NCBI RefSeq assembly: GCF_016134045.1
Contig: NZ_CP065915.1
Span: 3,967,001 to 4,031,000 of the forward strand
DNA: 64,000 nucleotides
Reading direction: 5' to 3'
DNA from: Pelagovum pacificum
Lineage (GTDB): Bacteria; Pseudomonadota; Alphaproteobacteria; Rhodobacterales; Rhodobacteraceae
The translations under genes were made by a program, and so were the position numbers. Positions 19,234 through 27,994 of this stretch are shown here, piece after piece (the stretch's first letter is position 1; every line of letters starts with the position of its first letter). The notes below the pieces were generated by a model. It did not search any database. It worked only from the letters and a program-made list of their open reading frames with translations, and had not been told where the DNA came from.

Positions 19234-21605
19234 ACCGTGCGGCACTCGCCGCGCTGCTGAGCCACTGGCGGCGCAATCCGTTGCAGCTGTTCACCCTGAT
19301 CGCCGGCCTGTCGCTGGCCACCGCGCTCTGGTCCGGGGTTCAGGCCGTGAACGCCGAGGCGCGCGCCAGCTACGACGCCGCTGCCGCGACGCTTGGCGAG
19401 GGGCAGTATGCGCAACTCCTGCCGCCGGAAGGCGAAGAGGTCGGGATGGACCAATATGCCGCGCTGCGACGCGCCGGCTGGCGTGTCAGCCCGGTGATCG
19501 AGGCACGGGTTAACGGCGTGCGCATCGTCGGGCTCGACCCGCTGACCGCTCCGGGCGGGCTGGGGCCGGTGGACCTGTCCGCTTCGCCCGATGTCGGGAC
19601 CTTCCTCGGTGGTGACGGACAGCTGTTCGGCACGGCGGAGGCGCTCGACGCGCTGGGCGAGGTCGCACCGGAAAAGGTGCTGGCCGACGATGTCGCGCCG
19701 ATGACCGTTATCACCGACCTGTCCGTTGCCGAACGGCTGACCGGGAACGGGCCAGCGCGCCTCTTGGTGTCGCCCGAGCAGCCGCTTGGCCGTCCGGCGC
19801 TGGAGGACATCGCGCCCGGCCTGTCGCTGCGGCCGGCGCAGGGCGGGTCGGATGTCGGACGGTTGACCGATTCCTTCCATTTGAACCTGACGGCCTTCGG
19901 CCTGCTCAGCTTCGCCGTCGGACTGTTCATCGTGCACGGCGCGATCGGCCTCGCGTTCGAGCAGCGGCGGCCGATGGTGCGCACGCTCCGTGCGCTGGGG
20001 GTGCCGCTCGACCGGCTGGTCTGGCTGATGGGGGCGGAGCTGATCCTGATCGCGCTCGCCTCCGGGATCGTGGGCGTCGTGCTCGGCTACGTGATCGCGG
20101 CGGCGTTGCTGCCCGACGTGGCCGCAACCCTACGGGGGCTCTACGGCGCGTCGGTCGGCGGCACGCTGGAGCTTCGCCCGGTCTGGTGGCTCTCGGGCCT
20201 CGCCATCGCGGTGCTCGGCACGATGGCGGCGGCGGCGAGTTCACTGGCGCGGATCGCGCGGATGCCGCTGCTCGCCTCCGCCCGGCCGAGGGCGTGGGCA
20301 ATGGGCGCCACGAAGGGACGGCTCGTGCAGGGCGGCGCGGCGGGGCTGTTGCTGGCGGCGTCGGTCGTGCTGCTGTTCATCAACGGGATGGTCGCCGCCT
20401 TCGCCGCGCTCGGCGCGTTGCTGATCGGGGCGGCGCTGCTGCTGCCGCTGCTGCTCGACACCGTGTTGCGGCTCGCGCAGCGCCCGGCCCGCCGCCCGGT
20501 GGCGGAGTGGTTCTGGGCCGACAGTCGCCAGCAGATGCCCGGCCTCTCGCTGGCCCTGATGGCGCTGCTTCTCGCGATGGCGACGAATGTCGGCGTGACG
20601 ACGATGGTGTCGTCCTTCCGTCTGACCTTCGTCGGCTTCCTGGACCAGCGGCTTGCGTCGCCGCTCTATGTCTACGCGACGGGCGACGAGGAGGCCGAAC
20701 AGCTGGAGGCGTTCCTCCAGGACCGCGCCGACTCCGTCCTGCCGGTGATCTGGGTCGATGGCGACGTCGCGGGCGTGCCGACCGAGATCTATGGCGTGCG
20801 CGAGGATGCGAACTACCCGGACAACTGGCAGTTTCTGGACTCCCGTCCGGATGCATGGGCGCGGACCTTCGCGGGTGAGGCGGTCATCGTGAACGAACAG
20901 CTCTACCGCCGAGCGGAGCTGTCGCTCGGCGACGAGATCGACGTCGGGGGAGAGACCCTGCCGGTGGTCGGCTTCGTCGGGGACTACGGCAACCCGGGTG
21001 GGCAGGCGATCATCGGCGAAGCCCTGTTTGCCGCGCAGAACCCCGACGCGATCCCTGAGCGCTTCGCAGTGAACACCGCCGATCCAGAGGCCCTGTCCCG
21101 GGCGCTGGTCGACGAGCTGGGGTTGCCGCAAGCGCAGATCGTCGATCAGCGGGCGCTCAAGGACTTCTCGCTGTCGATCTTCGAGCGGACCTTCACCGTG
21201 ACCGGCGCGCTGAACGTGCTGACCTTGGCCGTCGCCGGCTTCGCCATCCTGATGAGCCTGCTGACGCTGGCGGGGATGCGGCTGCCGCAGCTCTCACCGG
21301 TCTGGGCGATGGGGCTGACGCGGCGCAGCCTTGGCTGGCTGGAACTGGGGCGTGCGGTGCTGCTCGCGGCGCTGACCGCCGTGGCCGCGCTGCCGCTGGG
21401 GCTGGCACTGGCGTGGGTGCTGCTGGCGAAGGTGAACGTCGCGGCCTTCGGGTGGCGGCTGCCGATGTTCCTGTTCCCCGGCGACTACGCGCTGCTCGGC
21501 CTGTTCGCGCTGCTCGCGGCGGGGGTGGCCGCGCTGTGGCCCGCGCGGCGGCTGGCGACGGTACCGCCGTCGCAACTGCTCAAGGTGTTCTCCAATGAAC
21601 GGTAA
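19230..21605 (+). CDS. FtsX-like ABC transporter permease (AttFG-like fused form)
   Basis: The 791-residue protein has an N-terminal membrane helix followed by a large periplasmic domain, several helices in the middle (residues about 225-450), a second periplasmic domain and three C-terminal helices. This is two FtsX-type permease units in one chain. The start is GTG at 19230, in a GTGA overlap with the ATPase stop; no ATG gives the typical HWRRNPLQLFTLIAGLSL beginning. Such mechanotransmission permeases do not form a solute channel but move substrate or signal across the periplasm. The C-terminus overlaps the start of the lipocalin-like gene by 11 bases. Together the three genes look like one functional export unit. 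Confidence 0.9.
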   Translation: MNRAALAALLSHWRRNPLQLFTLIAGLSLATALWSGVQAVNAEARASYDAAAATLGEGQYAQLLPPEGEEVGMDQYAALRRAGWRVSPVIEARVNGVRIVGLDPLTAPGGLGPVDLSASPDVGTFLGGDGQLFGTAEALDALGEVAPEKVLADDVAPMTVITDLSVAERLTGNGPARLLVSPEQPLGRPALEDIAPGLSLRPAQGGSDVGRLTDSFHLNLTAFGLLSFAVGLFIVHGAIGLAFEQRRPMVRTLRALGVPLDRLVWLMGAELILIALASGIVGVVLGYVIAAALLPDVAATLRGLYGASVGGTLELRPVWWLSGLAIAVLGTMAAAASSLARIARMPLLASARPRAWAMGATKGRLVQGGAAGLLLAASVVLLFINGMVAAFAALGALLIGAALLLPLLLDTVLRLAQRPARRPVAEWFWADSRQQMPGLSLALMALLLAMATNVGVTTMVSSFRLTFVGFLDQRLASPLYVYATGDEEAEQLEAFLQDRADSVLPVIWVDGDVAGVPTEIYGVREDANYPDNWQFLDSRPDAWARTFAGEAVIVNEQLYRRAELSLGDEIDVGGETLPVVGFVGDYGNPGGQAIIGEALFAAQNPDAIPERFAVNTADPEALSRALVDELGLPQAQIVDQRALKDFSLSIFERTFTVTGALNVLTLAVAGFAILMSLLTLAGMRLPQLSPVWAMGLTRRSLGWLELGRAVLLAALTAVAALPLGLALAWVLLAKVNVAAFGWRLPMFLFPGDYALLGLFALLAAGVAALWPARRLATVPPSQLLKVFSNER

Positions 21606-22632
21606 GATCGCGCTCCTTTGCATGCTGCCGGTCTGCGCGTCGGCGCAGGGGTTCGCCGGGCTCGGCACAGAGGCGGAGGATTTCCTGTCGCCCGAACGCG
21701 GCACCGCGTTGACCTTTCCCGAGGACCACGGCCCGCATCCCGGTTACCGGATCGAATGGTGGTACGTCACCGCCAACATGACCGGGCCGGACGGTACGCC
21801 CTACGGGCTGCAATGGACGCTGTTCCGCTCCGCACTTTCCCCCGACCGCGAGGACGGATGGGAGGCCTCGCAGCTCTGGATGGGTCACGCCGCCCTGACC
21901 ACGCCGGACGCGCATTATTCCGAGGAACGCCTGTCGCGCGGCGGGATCGGAACGGCGGGGGTCACGGCTGACCCGTTCGAAGCATGGATCGACGAGTGGC
22001 AACTGGCCGGCGAGACTTTCGACGAGATCGGCATGACCGCCTCCGGGACCGATTTCGCCTACGATGTCGACCTCGTCGCGCAGGGGCCGCTCGTGCTGCA
22101 CGGGGACGCTGGTTACTCCGTCAAGTCGGCGGAGGGGCAGGCGAGCTACTACTACTCGCAACCGGCCTATGCGCTCGAGGGCACGATCACCCTGCCGGAC
22201 GGCGAGGTCGAGGTGACGGGCGAGGCCTGGCTCGACCGGGAATGGTCGTCTCAACCATTGTCGGAGACCCAGTCGGGCTGGGACTGGTTTTCGCTCTCGT
22301 TCGACGATGGCGAACGGCTGATGGGCTTCCGGCTGCGGGACGAGGCGGGCGGGGACTATACCTCCGCGACTTGGATCGGCGCGGACGGCACGCCGGAGGC
22401 CTACAGGGACGGTGCGCTTACCACCGAACCGCTGGACGACGCAGAGGTCGAAGGACGCGACATCCCCGTGCGCTGGCACCTGACCCTGCCCGACCGGGGG
22501 CTCGACGTGACGGTTGGGGCGATCAACCCGCAAAGCTGGATGCACACGTCCTTTGCCTACTGGGAAGGGCCTGTCACTGTGACCGGCAGCCATGACGGAC
22601 GCGGATACCTCGAGATGACGGGATACGAATGA
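21595..22632 (+). CDS. Lipocalin-like CrtC/AttH family protein
   Basis: The 345-residue protein has a signal peptide (cleavage near CASAQG) and the two tandem lipocalin-like barrels of the CrtC/AttH family. Diagnostic motifs are YRIEWWYVTANM near residue 53 and AWLDREWSSQPL around residue 217, the paired tryptophan motifs of this fold. Family members include carotenoid 1,2-hydratase, but no carotenoid genes are nearby. The AttH subgroup, found beside LolCDE-like ABC genes, is probably a periplasmic carrier of a hydrophobic molecule. It overlaps the permease gene by 11 bases and the next gene by four (ATGA), so it belongs to the same operon. The link to a lipid-like cargo is inference from fold and context. 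Confidence 0.88.
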   Translation: MNGKIALLCMLPVCASAQGFAGLGTEAEDFLSPERGTALTFPEDHGPHPGYRIEWWYVTANMTGPDGTPYGLQWTLFRSALSPDREDGWEASQLWMGHAALTTPDAHYSEERLSRGGIGTAGVTADPFEAWIDEWQLAGETFDEIGMTASGTDFAYDVDLVAQGPLVLHGDAGYSVKSAEGQASYYYSQPAYALEGTITLPDGEVEVTGEAWLDREWSSQPLSETQSGWDWFSLSFDDGERLMGFRLRDEAGGDYTSATWIGADGTPEAYRDGALTTEPLDDAEVEGRDIPVRWHLTLPDRGLDVTVGAINPQSWMHTSFAYWEGPVTVTGSHDGRGYLEMTGYE

Positions 22633-23153
22633 GCGACATCGATAGCTTGCCCGGCCTGCTCGCCAGCGGCTGGAGCGTTCTGCAAAAAGGCCGGCAGGTC
22701 GCCTTCGCCAACGTCTCGAACGGGCCGGACGTGCGCACCGTCGTGCTGCGCGGCGTACGACCGGAATTGGGAGAGGTGGACGTTCACACCGATATCGGCT
22801 CGTCCAAGGTGGCCGCGCTGCGGGCCGATCCGGCCTGCGCCATCCTGTTCTGGGACGAGGCGGCGGCGATACAGGTGCGTCTCTATGCCGAGGCCACGAT
22901 CCTCGCGGGCGACGCGGTGCGCGACGCGTGGGATAAGGTGCCCGACGCCTCGCAGACCGCCTACGGCAAGGTGCCGCCGCCGGGGACGCCGATCGACGGA
23001 TCGCTCGACTACCGGCTGACGCCGGGGCCGGAGAACTTCGTGATCCTTCTGTGCCGGGCCAGCCGGATCGACCTGGTGCATCTTGGCGAGGATCACCGCC
23101 GCGCGGTCTACGAGAGGGCCGACGGTTGGGCCGGTCGGTGGCTGAGCCCATGA
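22629..23153 (+). CDS. Pyridoxamine 5'-phosphate oxidase-like FMN-binding protein
   Basis: The 174-residue protein has the split-barrel fold of the Pnp-oxidase family, Alr4036-like subgroup. Visible markers are FANVSNGPDVRTVVLRGV and HTDIGSSKVAALRADPACAILFWD, which correspond to the FMN-binding strands, and a C-terminal RIDLVHLG. Such proteins bind FMN and reduce or oxidise an unidentified small substrate. This is not the biosynthetic PdxH type, since the PdxH C-terminal signature is missing. It overlaps both neighbours by four bases (ATGA at each end), so it is translationally coupled to the lipocalin and to the SelD fusion. Why a flavoprotein sits there is not known. Confidence 0.85.
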   Translation: MSDIDSLPGLLASGWSVLQKGRQVAFANVSNGPDVRTVVLRGVRPELGEVDVHTDIGSSKVAALRADPACAILFWDEAAAIQVRLYAEATILAGDAVRDAWDKVPDASQTAYGKVPPPGTPIDGSLDYRLTPGPENFVILLCRASRIDLVHLGEDHRRAVYERADGWAGRWLSP

Positions 23154-25291
23154 GGGCCGACGTCCCGCTGACCCGCGACCTTGTGCTGATCGGCGGCGGG
23201 CACACCCATGCCCTGGTCCTGCGGAAATGGGGGATGCAGCCGTTGCCGGGCGTGCGGCTGACATTGATCGACCCGAACCCGGCAGCGGCCTATTCGGGGA
23301 TGCTGCCGGGCATGGTGGCGGGTCATTACGAGCCGGATGAGCTGCAGATCGACTTGGGCCGGCTGGCGCGGTTCGCCGGGGCGCGGCTGGTGACGGGTGC
23401 AGTCGACGGGATCGACCCGGACGCGCGGACAGTGCATGTGCCCGGTCGGCCCGCCATCGCCTATGACATCTGCTCGGTCGATGTCGGCATCACCTCGGGG
23501 ATGCCTGACCTGCCCGGCTTCGACCGCTTCGCCGTGCCGGCAAAGCCGCTGGCCGCGTTCGCCGACCGCTGGACGGCGTTCCGCGCGGGCACCTCGCAGC
23601 CGCGCGTCGCGGTGATCGGCGGTGGCGTCGCCGGGGCGGAGCTGTCAATGGCCATGGCGCACGCGCTGCGCGACCGGGATGCCAGCGTGACGCTGATCGA
23701 CCGGGGGGAGGCGCTCGACGGGTTCACCGACGACGTGCGGGACAGGCTGATGGCCGCCGTGACCGCGACCGGTGTCACGGTGCGCGAGAACGTGGACGTG
23801 TCGGAGGTCGAGGAGGGGGCGCTGCTCACGTCCGAAGGCCGGATCGAGGCCGATCTGATCGTCGGAGCCGCCGGCGCGCGACCGCCTGCCTGGCTTACCC
23901 AGACCGGACTGGACCTGCACGACGGTTTCATCGCGGTGGACAGCCGGCTGCGCTCCTCCGTCCCCGAGGTCTTCGCCGCCGGGGACTGCGCCCATCTCAG
24001 TCATGCGCCGCGTCCGAAGGCCGGGGTCTTCGCGGTGCGCGAGGCGCCGGTGCTTTACGACAACCTCCGCGCAGCGCTGTCGGGCGGGCGGCTGCGGGTC
24101 TACCGGCCGCAGAAGGATTACCTCAAGCTCATCTCGCTCGGCGGGAGATCGGCGGCGGCGGAGAAGCGCGGCCGCCTGTTCGCGGGGCCGTTGATGTGGC
24201 GCTGGAAGGACTGGATCGACCGGCGCTTCATGCGGAAGTTCGCGGATCTGCCGTCGATGGCCGAGCCGCCGCCGCTGGTCGCCGCGGACGGCGTGCGAGA
24301 GGCGCTCGGGGATGCGCCGATGTGCGGCGGTTGTGGCGCGAAGCTCGGCAAGGGCGCGCTGGGCGATGTTCTGACCGCGCTGCCGCACGGGCGCGACGAC
24401 GTGGAGACGCGGCCGGGCGATGACGCCGCCGTGCTGCGCTTCGGCGACACGCGGCAAGTGGTGACCGTCGATCACCTGCGTGCCGTCACCGACGACCCGG
24501 TGCTGATGACGCGGATCGCGGCGATCCATGCGCTCGGCGACATCTGGGCGATGGGGGCGACGCCGCAGGCCGCCCTGCCGAGCCTGATCCTGCCGCGGAT
24601 GGCCCCGGCCCTGCAGGTGCGGACGCTGCGCGAGATCATGGAGACCGCGACGGAGGTCTTCTCGTCGGAAGGGGCGGAGATCGTCGGCGGGCACTCCTCG
24701 ATGGGGTCGGAGATGACCCTCGGCTTCACGCTGACCGGCCTGCTGGAGCGGCCGGCGATCACGCTGGCCGGGGCGCGGCCCGGCGACGCGCTGATCCTGA
24801 CGAAGCCGATCGGGTCGGGCGTGATCCTCGCCGCCAAGATGAGGGGGCTCGCGAAGGGTCGCTGGGTTGTCGGGACGTTCGAACAGATGACCCGTCCGCA
24901 GGGCGACGCCGCGCGGCTGCTGTCCGGGGCGCATGCGATGACGGACGTGACGGGTTTCGGGCTTGCCGGACACCTGCTCGGTATCTGTCAGGCGTCCGGT
25001 GTTGCGGCGGAGCTGGACCTCCACGCGATCCCGTTGATGGAGGGCGCGGCGGAGCTGGCGCGGACAGGTGTCCGATCGACGATCTGGGCCGAGAACCGGG
25101 CGCTGGTGCCCGCGCTCGGCGCGGGGGACGTCGCGGATCTGCTCTATGATCCGCAGACGTGCGGCGGGCTGCTCGCTGCTGTCGCCGACCCGGATGCTGT
25201 GCTGCCGGGTCTGCGCGCTGCGGGCGTGGAGGCGGCTGTCATCGGACGGATCGTCGAGGGCGCGCCGGGGATCCGGCGCTCCGGTCAGTAG
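23150..25291 (+). CDS. selD: Selenide, water dikinase fused to NADH-dehydrogenase-like flavoprotein
   Basis: This 713-residue protein has two enzymes in one chain. Residues 1 to about 370 form an FAD/NAD(P)-dependent oxidoreductase with IGGGHTHALVL near residue 14, a second dinucleotide motif VAVIGGGVAGAELS, and VFAAGDCAHL for FAD. Residues about 385-713 are selenophosphate synthetase: the catalytic-loop motif is CGGCGAKLG with Cys392, Cys395 and Lys398, followed by GDDAAVL and GGHSSMGSEMTLGF. SelD makes selenophosphate from selenide and ATP. The redox domain may deliver reduced selenium, a long-standing hypothesis for this fusion type. The active site uses cysteine, not selenocysteine. Its end overlaps by seven bases the convergent mnmH, the likely consumer of its product. 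Confidence 0.94.
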   Translation: MRADVPLTRDLVLIGGGHTHALVLRKWGMQPLPGVRLTLIDPNPAAAYSGMLPGMVAGHYEPDELQIDLGRLARFAGARLVTGAVDGIDPDARTVHVPGRPAIAYDICSVDVGITSGMPDLPGFDRFAVPAKPLAAFADRWTAFRAGTSQPRVAVIGGGVAGAELSMAMAHALRDRDASVTLIDRGEALDGFTDDVRDRLMAAVTATGVTVRENVDVSEVEEGALLTSEGRIEADLIVGAAGARPPAWLTQTGLDLHDGFIAVDSRLRSSVPEVFAAGDCAHLSHAPRPKAGVFAVREAPVLYDNLRAALSGGRLRVYRPQKDYLKLISLGGRSAAAEKRGRLFAGPLMWRWKDWIDRRFMRKFADLPSMAEPPPLVAADGVREALGDAPMCGGCGAKLGKGALGDVLTALPHGRDDVETRPGDDAAVLRFGDTRQVVTVDHLRAVTDDPVLMTRIAAIHALGDIWAMGATPQAALPSLILPRMAPALQVRTLREIMETATEVFSSEGAEIVGGHSSMGSEMTLGFTLTGLLERPAITLAGARPGDALILTKPIGSGVILAAKMRGLAKGRWVVGTFEQMTRPQGDAARLLSGAHAMTDVTGFGLAGHLLGICQASGVAAELDLHAIPLMEGAAELARTGVRSTIWAENRALVPALGAGDVADLLYDPQTCGGLLAAVADPDAVLPGLRAAGVEAAVIGRIVEGAPGIRRSGQ

Positions 25292-26337
25292 CGGGCGAGG
25301 ACCTTTTCGATCTCGTCCGCCGTGCGGTTCAGGCCGTCAGGGTCGAGGGTCTCGGACTCGATGGTCGCCAGGATCGTCGGCGCGTAGGACTTGCGCGATT
25401 TGGCGTAGGCGAGGTCGTAGTGCTGCTCCATCAGCGCACGGGTCAGCGCAGGCTTGTCGCCCTCGGCCAGCAGGGTGAGCCAGCCCTCCACGACGTCCCG
25501 TCCCCGATGCTGAACGAGCGGGCGCAGTTTTTCGGTCAGCCGTCCGGCATCGGACAGAATGTCGTCGTAGGCGCGGGTCAGGTAGGCTGTGCGGGCCGCG
25601 ATCGGGGCGGTGACTTCGATCCTCGGCGCGGCCTTCATGGCGGCCCAGAGGGCAGGCGGCACGAGCAGTTCGCCGACCTTGTTGCTCTCGGCCTCGACGA
25701 TGACGGGCTTTTCGGGATCGAACGGGTCGAGCACGCCGGCGATCCGGCTCTCGAAGCCTTTCTGAAGTGGCTGGCCGCCCGGCATGCCGCCAAGCAAAGA
25801 GCCTCGGTGGTTCGCCAGCCCCTCGAGGTCGAGAACCTGGTGTCCGCGTTCGGTCAGCAGGTGCAGCAGGTCGGTCTTCGCGGTGCCGGTGTAGCCGTCG
25901 ATCAGCACGATCCGGTGCGGCAGGGCGGGACCATAAAGCGCGTCGTGAACGAGCCGGCGGTAGGTGCGATAGCCGCCATCGACGGAGTCCGCCCGCCAGC
26001 CGATCTGATTCAGCATCCACGTGAAGCTGCCCGACCGCTGACCGCCGCGCCAGCAATAGACCAGCGGCCGCCAGCCGCCGTCATGGTGCGCGAGGGGGCC
26101 CGCGATGTGGTTGGCGGCGTTGTGGAACACCTTCGCCGCGCCGAGCTTGCGGGCAAGGAACGGGCTCTGCTGGACATAGATCGTCCCGACCTCGGCACGT
26201 TCCTCGTTGTCGAGCACGGGCAGATTGATCGCGCCGGGGACGTGATCCTCGGCGAATTCCGCAGGGCTGCGGACGTCGATCACGGTGTCGAACCCGTGGG
26301 AGAGGAGGCTGTCGAGCGTGGGAAAGGTCAGGGCCAT
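25285..26337 (-). CDS. mnmH: tRNA 2-selenouridine synthase MnmH (YbbB/SelU)
   Basis: The 350-residue enzyme replaces sulfur by selenium in 2-thiouridine at the wobble position of certain tRNAs, using selenophosphate from SelD. An N-terminal rhodanese domain (IDVRSPAEFAEDHVPGAINLP) has the active-site cysteine in VYCWRGGQRSGS. A P-loop ATPase-like domain follows with GYTGTAKTDLLH; the residue before the lysine is alanine rather than the usual glycine. The motif LEGLANHRGS is typical of the family. The start at 26337 gives the family-standard N-terminus; the longer open frame to 26751 runs antisense into the next gene. It lies convergent to the selD fusion, a functional pair. Confidence 0.95.
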   Translation of the reverse strand: MALTFPTLDSLLSHGFDTVIDVRSPAEFAEDHVPGAINLPVLDNEERAEVGTIYVQQSPFLARKLGAAKVFHNAANHIAGPLAHHDGGWRPLVYCWRGGQRSGSFTWMLNQIGWRADSVDGGYRTYRRLVHDALYGPALPHRIVLIDGYTGTAKTDLLHLLTERGHQVLDLEGLANHRGSLLGGMPGGQPLQKGFESRIAGVLDPFDPEKPVIVEAESNKVGELLVPPALWAAMKAAPRIEVTAPIAARTAYLTRAYDDILSDAGRLTEKLRPLVQHRGRDVVEGWLTLLAEGDKPALTRALMEQHYDLAYAKSRKSYAPTILATIESETLDPDGLNRTADEIEKVLARY

Positions 26338-26427
26338 GACAACGGGTTTATCCCGCCCGGAGGGAGGGCGGAAGGGCCGGTGGCAAGCGCTCTTGCCCGC
26401 CCCGCGTCCGCGTGACAGCGTTCGGCC

Positions 26428-27990
26428 ATGGCGGACGAAGATTTTCGAACACCTTCCACCCCCGCGGAAGAGGCGCTGCTCGCGGCGGTGACGGAGAACG
26501 GGCGGGCCCTCCTGTCCGAGGCGCTTCCGGATGAGGCGGTGCCGAAGGTGACGGTCCGGGCCGGCTACATCCGCCACCTGCTGATGGCCGAGGACAGTCC
26601 GCTGCGCGGGCGGGGCCTGCGCCTGCGCGGAGCGTGGATCAGCGGCATGATCGACCTGCACGGCGTCGATTGCCCGCGCGACATCACGCTGCGCGACTGC
26701 GTGCTGGACGAACCTCTCGACCTCGTCAATGCGTCGCTGCGGGGCCTGCACCTGACCAATGTCCGGCTGCGCGGACTGGCGGCGGACAACGCGAAATTCT
26801 CCGGCTCGGTCTATCTGCGGGACGGCACCGCGAGCGATCGGGAGATCAGCCTCGCCGGGGCGCGGATCGGCGGGGACCTCCAGCTGTGCGGGGCGGAATT
26901 CCGCAGCGAGAGCCAGGACGCGGTATTCGCCCCGTCGCTGCAGGTCGAGGGGTCGATCTACCTTGGCAACTACCCGTTCTCAGAGGGGGTCACGACGCTG
27001 GTCGCGCAGGGCACCCTGTTCTTCGCGAGCGCGATTGCCGGGCACGACATCTTTGTCACCAACACCTCGGTTTCGGTGAACGAGGGGATTGTCGGCAGCG
27101 TCTTCGGCGCGACGGAAGAGCATGGGCCGGGTATCGCGATCAGTCTCGGGCGGGCGCGGATCGGCGGCATCCTCTATTTCGACGACAACCAGATCGGGCA
27201 GGGGATCGTGAACCTCGCCGGGGCCACCTGTGCACGGTTCAAGGACGAGCCGACGGGGCCGGGCGCGAACTACCCGATCCGGCTGGACGGGTTCCGCTAT
27301 GGCGATTTTTCCCGGCACGCGGAGACGGATGTGCAGCAGCGGCTCGACTGGCTGAAGCGTCGTCCGGAAGAGACTCCCTTTACCGCGCAACCCTACGAGC
27401 ATCTCGCCAACGTGCTGCGCGGCCTCGGCCACCGGGACGACGCAAACCGCGTACTGATCGAGAAGGAGCGGCTGATGCGCCGCGCCGACCTCGAGTTGAT
27501 CCGGCGCGAGCGGGGGCATTCGCTGGAATGGGGACTTACGGGGTTCTGGAACGGGTTCCTGCGTATGACGGTCGGCTATGGCTATCACCCGGCGCGGGCG
27601 GTGGTCATCGCGCTCTTGCTGATCGCGGGCCTCGGCCTGTTTTTCGAGAAGACCTGGGATGCCGGTGACATGGCGCCGAACCTCGCGCCCATCCTCGTGT
27701 CCGCCAACTGGGTCGCCGCGACCGAGAGCCATCCCGAGAACCCGGCCGCCTACTGGTCGCAACCCGGTCAGGCAGGGCAGGATTACGAGACGTTCAACGG
27801 GCTGGCCTATGCCGCTGACCTCGTGCTGCCGGTCATCAACCTCGGGCAGGAAAATGCCTGGGCGCCATCGACGTCCCGGTCAGACTGGGGCCGGGCCGGC
27901 TGGTGGATCCGCTGGTTCGCCAAGGGGATCGGCTGGGTGGTCGCGGCACTCGTCGCGGCGGCGATCACCGGGGTGATCCGCAAGGAGTGA
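26428..27990 (+). CDS. Beta-helix/pentapeptide-like membrane protein, unknown function
   Basis: A 520-residue protein of unknown function. Residues about 50-290 show a repeating short-strand pattern (LRGRGLRLRGAWISGMIDL, LTNVRLRGLAADNAKFSG, SLAGARIGGDLQL, SLGRARIGGILYF, VNLAGATCARF) typical of a right-handed beta-helix or degenerate pentapeptide repeats. Residues about 320-370 are charged and helical (QPYEHLANVLRGLGHRDDANRVLIEKERLMRR), like a TPR/Sel1-like pair. The C-terminus has a membrane helix near 391-407, an extracytoplasmic stretch and a last helix at about 500-515. There is no signal peptide, so the helix domain should be cytoplasmic. Similar proteins are sometimes named membrane-associated oxidoreductase without evidence. 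It is divergent from mnmH across 90 bases. Confidence 0.75.
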   Translation: MADEDFRTPSTPAEEALLAAVTENGRALLSEALPDEAVPKVTVRAGYIRHLLMAEDSPLRGRGLRLRGAWISGMIDLHGVDCPRDITLRDCVLDEPLDLVNASLRGLHLTNVRLRGLAADNAKFSGSVYLRDGTASDREISLAGARIGGDLQLCGAEFRSESQDAVFAPSLQVEGSIYLGNYPFSEGVTTLVAQGTLFFASAIAGHDIFVTNTSVSVNEGIVGSVFGATEEHGPGIAISLGRARIGGILYFDDNQIGQGIVNLAGATCARFKDEPTGPGANYPIRLDGFRYGDFSRHAETDVQQRLDWLKRRPEETPFTAQPYEHLANVLRGLGHRDDANRVLIEKERLMRRADLELIRRERGHSLEWGLTGFWNGFLRMTVGYGYHPARAVVIALLLIAGLGLFFEKTWDAGDMAPNLAPILVSANWVAATESHPENPAAYWSQPGQAGQDYETFNGLAYAADLVLPVINLGQENAWAPSTSRSDWGRAGWWIRWFAKGIGWVVAALVAAAITGVIRKE

Positions 27991-27994
27991 CGCC

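Noticed and set aside
23150..25291. Selenocysteine in the SelD active site
   Set aside because: The catalytic loop codons are TGC and TGT (Cys392, Cys395); no in-frame TGA is present.
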